DNA from: Thiobacillus denitrificans
GTDB lineage: Bacteria; Pseudomonadota; Gammaproteobacteria; Burkholderiales; Thiobacillaceae
DNA: 64,000 nucleotides
Direction of reading: 5' to 3'
Assembly (NCBI GenBank): GCA_002424845.1
Contig: DILD01000028.1
Location: forward strand, 23,403-87,402
Made by a program: the position numbers and the translations under genes. Positions 26,930 through 37,021 of the stretch are shown here, in pieces; positions within the stretch are counted from its first letter, which is position 1, and each line of letters begins with the position of its first letter. Below the pieces are notes generated by a model. The model made no database searches and was not told where the DNA came from. It worked only from the letters and a program-made list of their open reading frames with translations.

Positions 26930-28278
26930 GCGTACTGCACACCATTCTGTGGTTCCTGATCGCTATAGGCATTCTGGTCGTGGTGCACGAATTTGGCCAT
27001 TACCTCGCCGCACGGCTGGCCGGCGTCAAGGTGCTGCGCTTCTCGGTCGGCTTCGGCAAGCCGCTGGTGAGCCGCCGCCTCGGCCGCGACCAGACTGAAT
27101 GGACGCTGTCCGCACTGCCGTTCGGCGGCTACGTCAAAATGCTGGACGAGCGGGAGGGCGACGTTCCGGGGGCGGAGGCCCACCGAAGCTTTAATCGGGC
27201 GACGGTGTGGAGGCGTATCGGCATCGTCGCTGCAGGTCCAGCCGCAAATTTTCTGCTGGCTATCGTTTTTTACTGGGCGCTGTTCCTGCACGGGGTGCCT
27301 GCGTTGAAACCGATCATCGGCGACCCTCCCGGCGGCACGCCCGCCGCACATGCCGGTCTTGTGGGGGGTGACGAGATTCGCCGTGTAAATGGAGACGATA
27401 TCGCATCGTTCCAGGATTTACGCTTGAGCCTGCTGCGAGCCGGGGTCGCAGGCGGGCCGCTGAGGCTTGAATTGACCGATGGACGCATCATTCAGCTCGA
27501 TGCCCAACCAGTAGAGACGGAGAACCTGGAACGGGATATGCTGAGGCCGCTTGGCATCTTGCGTTATGACCCGGTGATTCAGCCGGTTATCGGCCAGGTG
27601 CTGGCCGATGGCGCTGCTGAGCGCGCAGGCTTCTTGTCCGGCGACCGTCTGCTCTCCGCAAACGGCCAAACCGTAACCAGTTGGCAGGACTGGGTGAAAC
27701 TGATCCGCCAGCATCCGGCCAAGCCGCTGCGCATCGAGTACGAGCGGTTGGGGCAGCGAGGTGCGTTGGTCGTTGTGCCCGATGCGGTAGACGAAGCCGG
27801 TCAGCGCATCGGCAGAATCGGCGCAGGCCCGCAGGTCGATGAATCGCTTATGGCCGCGCTGATGGTGGACGTGCGCTATGGTCCGTTGGAAGCCATCTGG
27901 CAGGGAACCGTCAAGACCTGGGACATGAGTGTGTTCACACTTGAAATGATGGGCCGCATGGTGGTGGGCCAGGTGTCATGGAAAAACCTGTCGGGCCCGT
28001 TGACCATTGCCGATTACGCAGGTCAGAGCGCGACGCTCGGGTGGATCAGCTTTGTGGGGTTCCTGGCTCTGGTGAGCGTGAGTCTGGGGGTGCTTAACCT
28101 GCTCCCCATCCCGCTATTGGACGGGGGACACCTCATGTATTATGTTGCCGAGGTTTTGACTGGTCGCGCAGTATCCGAGCGCACCATGGAGATCGGCAGC
28201 CGGATCGGAATGTTTTTCCTGTTGTTGCTGATGTCATTTGCCCTGTTCAACGATTTGCAACGCCTGATTGGCCGGTGA
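26926..28278 (+). CDS. rseP: RIP metalloprotease RseP (site-2 protease)
   Basis: A 450-residue inner-membrane zinc protease that cleaves the anti-sigma-E factor RseA and clears signal peptides. HEFGH sits in the first helix (about residue 22). Two PDZ regions lie between residues about 120 and 310. The second active-site motif NLLPIPLLDGGH is near residue 390. The ATG overlaps the dxr stop (ATGA). The position just before bamA links envelope stress sensing to outer-membrane assembly. Confidence 0.96.
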   Translation: MSVLHTILWFLIAIGILVVVHEFGHYLAARLAGVKVLRFSVGFGKPLVSRRLGRDQTEWTLSALPFGGYVKMLDEREGDVPGAEAHRSFNRATVWRRIGIVAAGPAANFLLAIVFYWALFLHGVPALKPIIGDPPGGTPAAHAGLVGGDEIRRVNGDDIASFQDLRLSLLRAGVAGGPLRLELTDGRIIQLDAQPVETENLERDMLRPLGILRYDPVIQPVIGQVLADGAAERAGFLSGDRLLSANGQTVTSWQDWVKLIRQHPAKPLRIEYERLGQRGALVVVPDAVDEAGQRIGRIGAGPQVDESLMAALMVDVRYGPLEAIWQGTVKTWDMSVFTLEMMGRMVVGQVSWKNLSGPLTIADYAGQSATLGWISFVGFLALVSVSLGVLNLLPIPLLDGGHLMYYVAEVLTGRAVSERTMEIGSRIGMFFLLLLMSFALFNDLQRLIGR

Positions 28279-28286
28279 AAATAACT

Positions 28287-30584
28287 ATGACCCTGAACCG
28301 TTTGACGCTTGCGCTTGCTGCTGTGTTCGCCGCGCAAACTGCTTTTGCCGAAGAACCTTTTGTCGTCAAGGATATCCGGGTTGAAGGCATCCAACGTACC
28401 GAGGCGGGCACGGTGTTCAGCTACCTTCCTGTCAAGGTTGGCGATGTGATGACCGACGAGAAAACCGCGGCTGCCATCAAGGCCTTGTACGCGACCGGTT
28501 TTTTCAAGGATGTTCGGCTCGAGGCGCGTGACGGCGTGGTGATTGTTACCGTTGAGGAGCGGCCCTCCATTGCCAGGATCACCCTGACCGGCATCAAGGA
28601 ATTCTCCGAGGACGATCTGAAGAATGGCCTCAAGCAGACCGGGGTGGCGGAAGGACGCGTGCTTGATCGCGCCATGCTCGAGAAGGCGGAGCAGGAACTG
28701 CAACGACAATATTTCAACCGCGGCAAGTATGCGGTGGAGATCAAGTCGACATTAACGCCTCTGGAGCGTAATCGGGTTGCCGTGCAGTTTGATGTGGTGG
28801 AAGGCGATAGCGCGAGAATCCAGCAGATCAACATTGTCGGCAACAAGGCGTTTCAGGAAAAAGAGTTGCTGAAGCAGTTTACGTCGAGCACGTCGGGCTG
28901 GCTGACCTGGTATACCAAGAACGATCAGTATTCCAAGGCACGTCTTGGCGGCGATATCGAGGCCCTGCGCTCGTTCTACCTCAATCGCGGTTACCTTGAG
29001 TTCAACGTCGAGTCCACCCAGGTGTCGATTTCACCTGACAAGCAGGGCATCTACATCACTGTCAACGTGACTGAAGGACCTCAGTACAAAGTATCGGACG
29101 TCAAACTGGCAGGGCAGATGCTGGTGCCGGAAGCCGAGCTACAGAAGCTCATCACCGTCAAACCGGGCGAGATTTTTGTGCGTGATCGTCTGACCGAGAC
29201 TACCAAGCGAATCGGTGACCGCCTTGGGAACGACGGCTATGCCTTTGCCAACGTCAATGCAGTCCCTGAACTGGACAAGCAGAATGGTCAGGTTGCCTTC
29301 ACGTTGTTTGTCGACCCCGGTCGGCGAGTCTATGTGAACCGTGTCAACGTGGCAGGAAACACCAAGACGCGCGATGAAGTGATACGTCGGGAAATCCGGC
29401 AAATGGAAGGTGCGTATTACGACGCTGAAAAGATCAACCGTTCGCGAGACCGGCTTAATCGATTGGGTTTTTTCGGGGAAGTGAATATCGAAACGCCTAG
29501 CGTGGCAGGCACCACCGATCAGGTCGACGTCAATGTGAGCGTGTCCGAGAAATCGACCGGCAGTGTGATGCTGGGTGCGGGCTTTTCATCGTCTGAAGGA
29601 CTGGTGCTATCGGGCTCGGTCTCGCAGGGCAACGTATTTGGAACCGGTAATCGCCTGTCGGCACAGATCAACTCGGGTAGTGTCAACACCGTCTATTCGC
29701 TGTCATACACCAATCCGTATTACACCATTGATGGTATTAGCCTGGGTTACGACATCTACCGGCGCGACGTTGACGCGAGTGAGCTCGATAATGTCGAGGA
29801 TTACGAGACCTCGACATATGGTGCGGGGTTGCGATTTGGCCTGCCGGTTAATGAGCGTGACTTCATTACATTGGGTTTGAGCTACGAGCAGACCTCGCTT
29901 ACCACGACGGCGACCAGCGGGCCGCAGTTCAATTTTGTCGACATCTTTGGTAATGATAACGATACCCTGCGCCTTGACACGGCGTGGGCACGCGACACCC
30001 GCAATAGTGCCCTGTTCCCGACGAAGGGTTTGCTTCAGCGGGTGTCGGCAGAAATAGGGACCCCGGCCGGTAGCCTGCAATACTACAAACTATCCCTGCA
30101 ACACCAGCAGTACTTCTCCCTTAGCAAGACTTTCACGCTTATGCTGAACGGCGAAGTGGGAATCGGCGAAGGGCTATCAGGCAAACCGCTCCCCTTCTTC
30201 AAGAATTTTTATGCAGGCGGCACGAGTTCGGTACGTGGCTTTGAGAACGGAACCCTTGGCCCCAAGGATGCATTCGGTGACGCTCTCGGGGGTGATAAGC
30301 GTGTACTTGCCAATGCGGAACTCTTTTTCCCGCTACCGGGACTCAAGGATGAGCAGTCGCTGAGAATGTCGGCTTTTATCGATGCCGGTGCTTCATTCGG
30401 TCCTTATGATGTCAATGGGCAGTACAAGGAATTTGCCTTTGACGACTTGCGTTATTCAGCCGGGTTGGCGGTGCTCTGGGTTTCACCGATGGGGCCGCTC
30501 AAGTTCAGCCTGGCACAGCCGCTGGTCAGCAAAACAGGCGACAAGAAAGAGGTATTCCAGTTCACCATGGGCAATGTGTTCTAA
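28287..30584 (+). CDS. bamA: Outer membrane protein assembly factor BamA
   Basis: A 765-residue BamA. A cleavable signal peptide (ending AQTAFA) is followed by five POTRA domains starting at FVVKDIRVEGIQRTEAGTVF. The 16-strand barrel follows, with the YAGGTSSVRGFENGTLGP motif (the VRGF loop-6 signature) near residue 650, and a terminal Phe (MGNVF) acts as assembly signal. ATG 28287 is chosen because GGTGA lies 8 bases before it. GTG 28275, overlapping the rseP stop, is the alternative. It inserts beta-barrel proteins together with BamD, encoded at 42439. Confidence 0.96.
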   Translation: MTLNRLTLALAAVFAAQTAFAEEPFVVKDIRVEGIQRTEAGTVFSYLPVKVGDVMTDEKTAAAIKALYATGFFKDVRLEARDGVVIVTVEERPSIARITLTGIKEFSEDDLKNGLKQTGVAEGRVLDRAMLEKAEQELQRQYFNRGKYAVEIKSTLTPLERNRVAVQFDVVEGDSARIQQINIVGNKAFQEKELLKQFTSSTSGWLTWYTKNDQYSKARLGGDIEALRSFYLNRGYLEFNVESTQVSISPDKQGIYITVNVTEGPQYKVSDVKLAGQMLVPEAELQKLITVKPGEIFVRDRLTETTKRIGDRLGNDGYAFANVNAVPELDKQNGQVAFTLFVDPGRRVYVNRVNVAGNTKTRDEVIRREIRQMEGAYYDAEKINRSRDRLNRLGFFGEVNIETPSVAGTTDQVDVNVSVSEKSTGSVMLGAGFSSSEGLVLSGSVSQGNVFGTGNRLSAQINSGSVNTVYSLSYTNPYYTIDGISLGYDIYRRDVDASELDNVEDYETSTYGAGLRFGLPVNERDFITLGLSYEQTSLTTTATSGPQFNFVDIFGNDNDTLRLDTAWARDTRNSALFPTKGLLQRVSAEIGTPAGSLQYYKLSLQHQQYFSLSKTFTLMLNGEVGIGEGLSGKPLPFFKNFYAGGTSSVRGFENGTLGPKDAFGDALGGDKRVLANAELFFPLPGLKDEQSLRMSAFIDAGASFGPYDVNGQYKEFAFDDLRYSAGLAVLWVSPMGPLKFSLAQPLVSKTGDKKEVFQFTMGNVF

Positions 30585-30612
30585 GCTAGGCCGTTTCCGG
30601 AGTAAGTTGAAG

Positions 30613-31116
30613 ATGATCACGATCAAGCAGTTTGCAGTTTCCCTGGTTTTGGCGACCGCATGTGCGGCTGTGCCGGCCTTGGCCAATACTAAAATCGGTT
30701 TTGTGAATACTGAGCGTCTGCTGCGCGAAGCCCCGCTTTCCGTTTCGGCCCAGAAGAAGCTGGAGCGTGAATTTGCAGCGCGCGAGCAGGAACTGCAGAA
30801 GCTCGCCAAACAGGCGCGTGACTTGCAGGCCCAGCTCGACAAAGACGGCGTTACCATGTCGGAAAACGATCGCAAGGCGAAGGAGCGCGATTTAGGGAGT
30901 CTCAATCGCGACCTGCAGCGCCAGGGCCGGGAGTTCCGTGAAGACCTTAACCTGCGGCGTAACGAAGAGTTGGGCCAGATACAGGAGCGCGCGCGCAAGG
31001 CAATTCAGGATATCGCCAAAGCTGAGAAGTTTGATCTGATCGTCGAGCAGGCAGTCTACGTCGATCCCAAAAGCGACATCACCGAGCGGGTGATGAAGGT
31101 GCTGGGCACAAGATAA
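30613..31116 (+). CDS. skp: Periplasmic chaperone Skp/OmpH
   Basis: A 167-residue Skp-family holdase. A signal peptide ending PALA is followed by TKIGFVNTERLLREAP. Long charged helices (about residues 50-130) then form the tentacles that cage unfolded outer-membrane proteins, and the C-terminal DLIVEQAVYVDPKSDIT closes the core. ATG 30613 is preceded by weak spacing only. The long upstream frame overlaps bamA and is not real. It sits between bamA and lpxD, the standard order. Confidence 0.92.
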   Translation: MITIKQFAVSLVLATACAAVPALANTKIGFVNTERLLREAPLSVSAQKKLEREFAAREQELQKLAKQARDLQAQLDKDGVTMSENDRKAKERDLGSLNRDLQRQGREFREDLNLRRNEELGQIQERARKAIQDIAKAEKFDLIVEQAVYVDPKSDITERVMKVLGTR

Positions 31117-31160
31117 AACTGTTGCGAAGAAAATCTGACCGTGGAACACAACCGTAGCCG

Positions 31161-32192
31161 ATGGCAGTAACCCTGGAAGCCTTGGTTGCCCGCTTTGGCG
31201 GGGAACTCGTGGGTGATGGCACACGAGTGGTGACTCAGGTTGCGCCGCTGGATCGCGCCACTTCCAGTGAGATCGGATTCGTCTCACAGCGCAAGTATCT
31301 TGCGCAGCTCGCCGATACGCATGCGGGCGCGGTCATCCTCCCGAGCGATGCGCGTGATGCCACCCGGCTACCGCGTATTCTGACACCCAATCCCTATCTG
31401 TATTTTGCGCGTGTTTCCGCCTTGCTCAATCCGGCGCCGCGACCTGCGGCAGGCATTCATGCAACTGCTGACGTCGCTCCGGACGCCGAGGTTGCTCCTG
31501 ACGCCAGCATTGCTGCAGGCGCGGTGATCGGCAGCGGCGCGGTGATCGGGGCACGCACCGTGATCGGCCCCAACTGCGTCGTGGGCGACCATGCTCGCAT
31601 AGGCGCGGACTGCCTGTTGTACGCCCATGTCACTGTTTATCACCGCTGTGAAGTGGGTAACCGTGCCATCCTTCATTCAGGATGTGTCATCGGTGCCGAT
31701 GGCTTCGGTTTTGCACCGAACGAGGGGCGCTGGGAAAAGATTCCGCAGATCGGGCGGGTGCTGATCGGCGATGATGTTGAAGTCGGTGCCTGCACCACCA
31801 TAGACCGCGGTGCCCTGGAAGATACGGTGGTCGAGGAGGGGGTCAAGCTCGACAATCTGGTTCAGGTTGCGCACAACGTGGTGATCGGTGCGCATACGGT
31901 CATTGCAGGCTGCACCGGGATCGCGGGCAGTGCAAAAATCGGTCGCAATTGCATGATCGGCGGCGCAGCCATGATCTTCGGTCATATCGAAATCGCCGAC
32001 GGCACCCGCATTTCGACCAATACGCTGATCACCAAATCGCTGCCGAAAGCAGGAACTTACACTTCGGCGCCGCCGTTTTCCGAGCACGAGGTCTGGCAGA
32101 AAAACGCCGTCCACATGCGCAACCTCGACAAACTGGTGAACCGCGTCAAGCAGCTTGAAAAACGACTTAACGAACTGGAAAGTAAATCATGA
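31161..32192 (+). CDS. lpxD: UDP-3-O-acyl-glucosamine N-acyltransferase
   Basis: A 343-residue LpxD, the third lipid A enzyme, adding an N-linked 3-hydroxyacyl chain to UDP-3-O-acyl-glucosamine. The N-terminal uridine-binding domain (about residues 1-100) precedes a left-handed beta-helix of hexapeptide repeats. The catalytic His is expected in [12 protein letters not shown] near residue 240. A short C-terminal helix closes the protein. The stop overlaps fabZ (ATGA). Confidence 0.97.
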   Translation: MAVTLEALVARFGGELVGDGTRVVTQVAPLDRATSSEIGFVSQRKYLAQLADTHAGAVILPSDARDATRLPRILTPNPYLYFARVSALLNPAPRPAAGIHATADVAPDAEVAPDASIAAGAVIGSGAVIGARTVIGPNCVVGDHARIGADCLLYAHVTVYHRCEVGNRAILHSGCVIGADGFGFAPNEGRWEKIPQIGRVLIGDDVEVGACTTIDRGALEDTVVEEGVKLDNLVQVAHNVVIGAHTVIAGCTGIAGSAKIGRNCMIGGAAMIFGHIEIADGTRISTNTLITKSLPKAGTYTSAPPFSEHEVWQKNAVHMRNLDKLVNRVKQLEKRLNELESKS

Positions 32193-32635
32193 GCGTGATG
32201 GAAATCGAGCAGGTCATGCAGTACCTGCCACACCGCTACCCCTTTCTGCTGATCGACAAGGTCACCGAGCTCGAACTCGGCAAGACCATTACCGCGATCA
32301 AGAACGTCACCATTAACGAGCCCTTCTTTCCGGGCCATTTCCCTGGCGCGCCGGTGATGCCCGGGGTGCTGATTCTCGAAGCGATGGCGCAGGCGGCAGC
32401 GATCCTGTCCTTCAAGACCAAGAATATCGCGCCGGAAGATATTGGTATCGTTTACTTCGCTGGCATCGACGGCGCCCGTTTCAAGAAACCGGTCAAGCCA
32501 GGCGACCAGCTGGTTCTTAAAGTCGGTATCGTGCGTGAAATGCGCGGCATCTGGAAATACACCGGACGCGCAGAAGTTGACGGTGTGCTGGTGGCTGAAG
32601 CCGAGTTGATGGCCACGCTGCGCGATAAACCCTGA
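32189..32635 (+). CDS. fabZ: 3-hydroxyacyl-ACP dehydratase FabZ
   Basis: A 148-residue hot-dog-fold dehydratase of fatty acid synthesis. The catalytic motif [19 protein letters not shown] (His and Glu) lies near residue 50, and the N-terminal [13 protein letters not shown] is typical. It competes with the lipid A pathway for 3-hydroxyacyl-ACP, which explains its place between lpxD and lpxA. It ends one base before lpxA. Confidence 0.97.
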   Translation: MSVMEIEQVMQYLPHRYPFLLIDKVTELELGKTITAIKNVTINEPFFPGHFPGAPVMPGVLILEAMAQAAAILSFKTKNIAPEDIGIVYFAGIDGARFKKPVKPGDQLVLKVGIVREMRGIWKYTGRAEVDGVLVAEAELMATLRDKP

Positions 32636-32636
32636 C

Positions 32637-33413
32637 ATGGCAACGATTCACCCTACTGCGTTGGTCGCCGCAGGCGCGCGTCTCGCCGACGACGTTGAAA
32701 TCGGTCCTTACACGGTTATCGGAGACCACGTCGAAATCGGCTCTGGTACGACAGTCGGCGCGCATGCAGTGATTACCGGCCACACAAAAATTGGTGCGCA
32801 CAACACAATTTTCCATTTTGTCTCGCTCGGCGAGGCGCCCCAAGACAAGAAATATGCGGGTGAGCCGACCCGGCTCGAAATCGGCGACCACAACGTCATC
32901 CGCGAGTTCTGCACGTTCAATACCGGCACCGTGCAGGACCGTGGTGTCACCACCATCGGCAGCCACAACTGGATTATGGCCTACGTCCACATCGCACACG
33001 ACTGCGTGGTGGGCGACCACACCATATTCGCCAACAACGCCTCATTGGCGGGGCATTCGGAAGTGGGCGACTGGGCGATTCTCGGTGGCTTTACTGGTGT
33101 TCACCAGTTCTGCAAGATCGGCGCTCACGTCATGACCGGGATATCCAGCGTGGTGTTCAAGGACATCCCGCCCTTTGTCATGGCAGCGGGCCAGCCTGCG
33201 GCGCCGCACGGACTCAATAATGAGGGTCTTAAACGTCGTGGATTCTCTGCCGAGTCGCTGGCAGCCCTGAAGCGTGCATACAAGACACTTTACCGGGAAG
33301 GAAATACGCTGGCCGAGGCTCAGGCCAGACTCGCGCCCGAGGCGGAAAAAAATGCCGAAGTACGGCAGTTGCTCGATTTCCTCGCACGCGCCGAGCGCGG
33401 CATCATCCGGTGA
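32637..33413 (+). CDS. lpxA: UDP-N-acetylglucosamine O-acyltransferase
   Basis: A 258-residue LpxA, the first enzyme of lipid A synthesis. Hexapeptide repeats form a left-handed beta-helix from residue 1 to about 190. The catalytic His lies in GGFTGVHQFCKIG near residue 125, and a helical C-terminal domain follows. IHPTALVAAGARL is the classic start. The stop overlaps the GTG start of lpxB. Confidence 0.97.
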   Translation: MATIHPTALVAAGARLADDVEIGPYTVIGDHVEIGSGTTVGAHAVITGHTKIGAHNTIFHFVSLGEAPQDKKYAGEPTRLEIGDHNVIREFCTFNTGTVQDRGVTTIGSHNWIMAYVHIAHDCVVGDHTIFANNASLAGHSEVGDWAILGGFTGVHQFCKIGAHVMTGISSVVFKDIPPFVMAAGQPAAPHGLNNEGLKRRGFSAESLAALKRAYKTLYREGNTLAEAQARLAPEAEKNAEVRQLLDFLARAERGIIR

Positions 33414-34534
33414 TTGATCTGGGTCTGGTCGCCGGCGAAGCGTCCGGCGATCTCCTTGGTGCGCACTTCGTCGCCGCACTGAAACAAACCCACCCTCATT
33501 TGCGCACAGCCGGAATTGCCGGTCCGCGCATGGTCGAGGCCGGCGTCGAGGCGATTTATCCAAGCGACAAACTGGCGGTCAACGGTTATGTCGAGGTGTT
33601 GCGGCATTTGCCTGAACTTTTGTGGATACGCGCCCGCATAACGAGCCATTTTTTGCGCGAGCGCCCCCGTGCATTCGTTGGCATCGACGCGCCCGATTTC
33701 AATTTCACGCTGGAAGCGAAGCTGAAGCACGCAGGGGTTCCTACCGTGCATTTTGTCAGCCCTTCGATTTGGGCATGGCGGCCCGAGCGCATCCATCGCA
33801 TCAAGCAGGCGGTGTCGCACATGCTGGTGGTGTTTCCTTTCGAAGAGCAGATTTATCGCGACGCAGGCATTCCGGTCAGCTATGTCGGCCACCCGCTGGC
33901 CGACGTGATTCCGCTGGAACCCGATACCGCAGCGGCACGCACTGAATTGGGCTTGGGGCCCGGTCCGGTGATCGCATTGTTGCCAGGGAGCCGGCTGAGC
34001 GAAGTAACGCGGCATGCGCGCCTGATGCTTGAGGCCGCCGTGCGCATTCGACAGCAGCATGCAGGCGCGCAGTTCGTGCTGCCCGCTGCAAGCGAGGCGG
34101 CCGCGTGCTTGATTCGCCAGGCGGCACAGGGTCTGGATTTGCCACTGCGCATTCTGGCGGGGCAGTCACATTCCGCCTTGGCAGCGTGCGATGTCGCCCT
34201 GGTGGCCTCGGGCACCGCTACGCTTGAAGCGGCGCTGTTCAAGAAGCCCATGGTGATCACTTACCGTGTGCCTGCACTGACAGCATATTTGATGCGCAAG
34301 AAAGCGCTGCAACCCTGGATCGGACTACCGAACATCCTGGCCCGTGACTTTGTGGTGCCGGAGCGGGTGCAGGAAGCCGCTACGCCCGAGAATCTGGCAA
34401 GCGATGCGCTGGCCTGGCTGGACGATGCGCCGCGCCGGGGAGCTGTCATCGAGACCTTTCACGCCATGCATGAGCGTCTGAGACAAAATGCCAGCGTGCG
34501 CATTGCCGAGGCACTCGAGCCTTATTTGGTATGA
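33410..34534 (+). CDS. lpxB: Lipid A disaccharide synthase
   Basis: A 374-residue inverting GT-B glycosyltransferase (GT19) that joins UDP-diacylglucosamine and lipid X. Family segments are the N-terminal [30 protein letters not shown] near residue 120, HPLADVIP near residue 165, and [10 protein letters not shown] near residue 188. The start is GTG 33410, within the lpxA stop overlap. It ends overlapping rnhB by four bases. Confidence 0.96.
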   Translation: MIDLGLVAGEASGDLLGAHFVAALKQTHPHLRTAGIAGPRMVEAGVEAIYPSDKLAVNGYVEVLRHLPELLWIRARITSHFLRERPRAFVGIDAPDFNFTLEAKLKHAGVPTVHFVSPSIWAWRPERIHRIKQAVSHMLVVFPFEEQIYRDAGIPVSYVGHPLADVIPLEPDTAAARTELGLGPGPVIALLPGSRLSEVTRHARLMLEAAVRIRQQHAGAQFVLPAASEAAACLIRQAAQGLDLPLRILAGQSHSALAACDVALVASGTATLEAALFKKPMVITYRVPALTAYLMRKKALQPWIGLPNILARDFVVPERVQEAATPENLASDALAWLDDAPRRGAVIETFHAMHERLRQNASVRIAEALEPYLV

Positions 34535-35151
34535 GCATGGCATCGCGCCAGACCATTATTTTGCACGTTGGCCCGCTCGGGCTGTGCGGTGTCGATGAAG
34601 CCGGTCGTGGTCCGCTGGCTGGGCCGGTGACGGCAGCGGCCGTCATGCTCGATCCCGGGCGCCCGATTGGCGGCCTGCGTGATTCAAAAAAGCTTTCTGC
34701 CGCAGCACGGGAACGCCTGGCCGAAGCAATTCGCGAACAGGCCGTCGCCTGGTGCGTGGCTGAGGCCAGCGTCGCCGAGATCGACCAGTTGAACATCCTG
34801 CACGCCACGATGCTGGCGATGCAGCGTGCCGTCGCGGGGCTTGGCCGTAAGCCGGACGAAGTCTGGGTCGATGGCAACCGTTGTCCAAACTGGGCATGGC
34901 GTTCTCAGGCGGTCGTCAAGGGTGACGATAAGGTGGCTGCAATCGCGGCGGCTTCGATTCTTGCCAAGACCGCGCGCGACCAGTTCATGCGCCAGCTTCA
35001 CAATGACTATCCGGCTTATGGCTTCGCGCAGCACATGGGGTATGGCACCGCTGCGCATTTGGCTGCATTGAAGACGCATGGCGCCTGCCCCCAGCATCGC
35101 AGAAGTTTTGCTCCGGTTAAACTGGTCCTTGATCAAGCTGTTTTGTTCTGA
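34531..35151 (+). CDS. rnhB: Ribonuclease HII
   Basis: A 206-residue RNase HII that removes ribonucleotides and RNA primers from DNA. The [12 protein letters not shown] motif (catalytic Asp and Glu, about residue 24) and the DSKKLS motif are present. The C-terminal part [10 protein letters not shown]...HRRSFAP is typical. The ATG overlaps the lpxB stop. It closes the long rpsB-to-rnhB gene run. Confidence 0.96.
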   Translation: MSMASRQTIILHVGPLGLCGVDEAGRGPLAGPVTAAAVMLDPGRPIGGLRDSKKLSAAARERLAEAIREQAVAWCVAEASVAEIDQLNILHATMLAMQRAVAGLGRKPDEVWVDGNRCPNWAWRSQAVVKGDDKVAAIAAASILAKTARDQFMRQLHNDYPAYGFAQHMGYGTAAHLAALKTHGACPQHRRSFAPVKLVLDQAVLF

Positions 35152-35162
35152 AAGAAAACGCC

Positions 35163-35615
35163 ATGACACTGTCTCTGTTCTTGCACGTTTTGGGTGTTGT
35201 TGTCTGGGTTGGCGGCATGTTTTTCGCCTACATGGCACTACGTCCGGTGGCTGCAAGCGTGCTGGAACCACCGCAGCGGCTGGCCCTGTGGGCCGGCGTA
35301 TTTGCCCGGTTCTTCCCTTGGGTCTGGGCATCGGTGCTGCTGATCCTGCTGAGCGGCCTGCATATGCTGATGGTGTTCGGCGGCATGGCCGCGCCCCATT
35401 ACGCCATGACCATGCTGGTGCTGGGTGTGGCGATGATGCTTATATTCGCGCACGTTTTCTTCGCACCGTATAAAAAACTCAGGCACGCGGTCGGTGAGCA
35501 GGACTGGAAAGCCGGTGGCGCAGCCCTTGCCCAGATCCGAAAGCTGATTGGCATCAATCTTTCCATTGGTCTGATCACGATCGCAGTGGTTTTCCTCGGT
35601 CGAGCGTTCACCTGA
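35163..35615 (+). CDS. CopD-like small integral membrane protein
   Basis: A 150-residue protein with four hydrophobic helices (about residues 4-24, 48-72, 80-102, 128-148). An early HVLGVVVWVGGMFF and the later HVFFAPYKKLR place it in the CopD-like/DUF4149-type group of small membrane proteins. His residues near the membrane faces could bind metal or haem, but no function is established. It follows rnhB by 11 bases. Its TGA and the TGA of the convergent thioredoxin-like gene share the palindrome TGATCA. Confidence 0.72.
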   Translation: MTLSLFLHVLGVVVWVGGMFFAYMALRPVAASVLEPPQRLALWAGVFARFFPWVWASVLLILLSGLHMLMVFGGMAAPHYAMTMLVLGVAMMLIFAHVFFAPYKKLRHAVGEQDWKAGGAALAQIRKLIGINLSIGLITIAVVFLGRAFT

Positions 35616-36011
35616 TCAGGGCTCGTCCTGCTGCGGTGCCGCCAGCAACTGGCGCACAGCCTGACGGATGGCCTCCTGCCGTGCCTCGCACTGCAGTTCC
35701 GCATGGAAGCGGCCGTCGCGATACAGATACACCGTCGGCAGATGGAAAATGCCGAAATAGCGTGCCACCCCGGTGGCTTCGCCGACATCGACTTCGAACA
35801 GGCTGTTGGCCAGCCCGGACAAGGCATCGGGAAGCAGGTGTTTCCATGCCCTGCATGAACCGCAATGCGGCGCGCCGAACAGCACCACAGCGACGCCGGC
35901 CGTGGCGGCGAGGCGGGCGTGAAACGCACCCTCGGCCAAGGGTGAGAAAACGGGTAGGGCGACGGGCTCCACGCTGCTAGAATCGCCATTTTTCCGCCGG
36001 CGGACTTTCAT
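35616..36011 (-). CDS. Thioredoxin-like protein
   Basis: A thioredoxin-fold protein of about 131 residues. The redox motif reads FGAPHCGSCRAWK, with CGSC in place of the usual CGPC. A cis-proline context (FHLPTVYLYRDGRF) and the family's beta-alpha order follow. It lacks a convincing signal peptide, so a cytoplasmic location is likely. The start is uncertain: ATG 36011 has GAGAAAG upstream but overlaps the start of the divergent antiporter gene. GTG 35972 would give about 118 residues. The open frame beyond 36011 is antisense to the antiporter. Confidence 0.65.
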   Translation of the reverse strand: MKVRRRKNGDSSSVEPVALPVFSPLAEGAFHARLAATAGVAVVLFGAPHCGSCRAWKHLLPDALSGLANSLFEVDVGEATGVARYFGIFHLPTVYLYRDGRFHAELQCEARQEAIRQAVRQLLAAPQQDEP

Positions 36012-37011
36012 GATCTTTCTCGAGCTTCTGGGTTTTCTGCTGGTCATCCTCGTGGCGGCGGAAATCTTTGTCAATGCGCTCGAACACCTGGGCGAGAGGC
36101 TAAAAATATCGGAAGGGGTGACCGGTTCGCTGTTCGCAGCGGTGGGTACCGCCATGCCGGAAACGCTTGTCCCCCTGCTGGCAATTTTTGCCACTACAGG
36201 CAATGCGGCAACCAATGAAGAAATCGGCGTCGGCGCGATTCTCGGTGCACCGCTGATGCTGTCGACCTTGTCATTGTGCCTGATGAGTGTGGCGGTGCTG
36301 AAACGGCGCGGCCTTCAGGGTCACTTGAGTCCAGAAAGAACGGGCCTCAAGCGTGACCTGGATTTCTTTCTGATGGCCTTCCTTCTTGCATTTGTCGCCA
36401 TGTTTATTCCACATGGCGAAGGATGGGTGCGTGGCGCGCTTGCCTTTGCCATGGTCCTGATCTATTTCGTGTACGTGATGATGACCCTGCGTGCTTCGGC
36501 CAAACTGGTCGAGGATGGCCATGCCACCGAGGCCAGTTCGCCCATGCTGCTGACCCGTCTGGGACTGCCGCAGAATTTGTTATTTATCATGGTGCAGCTG
36601 GCGCTGGGATTGGCCTTGCTGGTCGCCGGTGCCAAGGGCTTCATCCACGGCGTGGAAGAAGCCGCGCCCATCATTGGCATCTCCGCGCTGCTGCTTTCGC
36701 TGCTGATCATCCCGATTGCGACCGAGCTGCCGGAAAAGGTGAATTCGATCCTGTGGATCCGCAAGCGCAAGGATACGCTGGCGTTCGGCAATATCACCGG
36801 CGCCATGGTGTTCCAAGGCACGTTGCTGCCCGCCATCGGTATCTCACTGACGCCGTGGGTGCCCCAGAAGGAGGTGCTGCTGGGTGTGCTGATCACACTG
36901 GCCGCGGCGTTCTGGTTGCGCTGGGCCGCGTTGAGTGGCGGGCTTCGCGTGTGGCACCTGTTCGTCAACGGGGCACTTTACGTGACCTATCTGACCGCTG
37001 TTCTGCTCTGA
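36010..37011 (+). CDS. Sodium/calcium exchanger (CaCA) family membrane protein
   Basis: A 333-residue polytopic inner-membrane protein with about ten helices. It carries the two alpha-repeat signatures of cation/Ca2+ antiporters: GTAMPETLVPLLA near residue 50 and PIATELPEKVNSI near residue 238, each with the expected acidic residue, followed by GAILGAP and GNITGAMVFQGTLLP. It probably exchanges Ca2+ or another divalent cation for Na+ or H+. A TAGAAT at 35978-35983 could be its -10 box. It is a single gene, convergent with the acyltransferase-like gene. Confidence 0.85.
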   Translation: MIFLELLGFLLVILVAAEIFVNALEHLGERLKISEGVTGSLFAAVGTAMPETLVPLLAIFATTGNAATNEEIGVGAILGAPLMLSTLSLCLMSVAVLKRRGLQGHLSPERTGLKRDLDFFLMAFLLAFVAMFIPHGEGWVRGALAFAMVLIYFVYVMMTLRASAKLVEDGHATEASSPMLLTRLGLPQNLLFIMVQLALGLALLVAGAKGFIHGVEEAAPIIGISALLLSLLIIPIATELPEKVNSILWIRKRKDTLAFGNITGAMVFQGTLLPAIGISLTPWVPQKEVLLGVLITLAAAFWLRWAALSGGLRVWHLFVNGALYVTYLTAVLL

Positions 37012-37021
37012 ACGATTCTCC

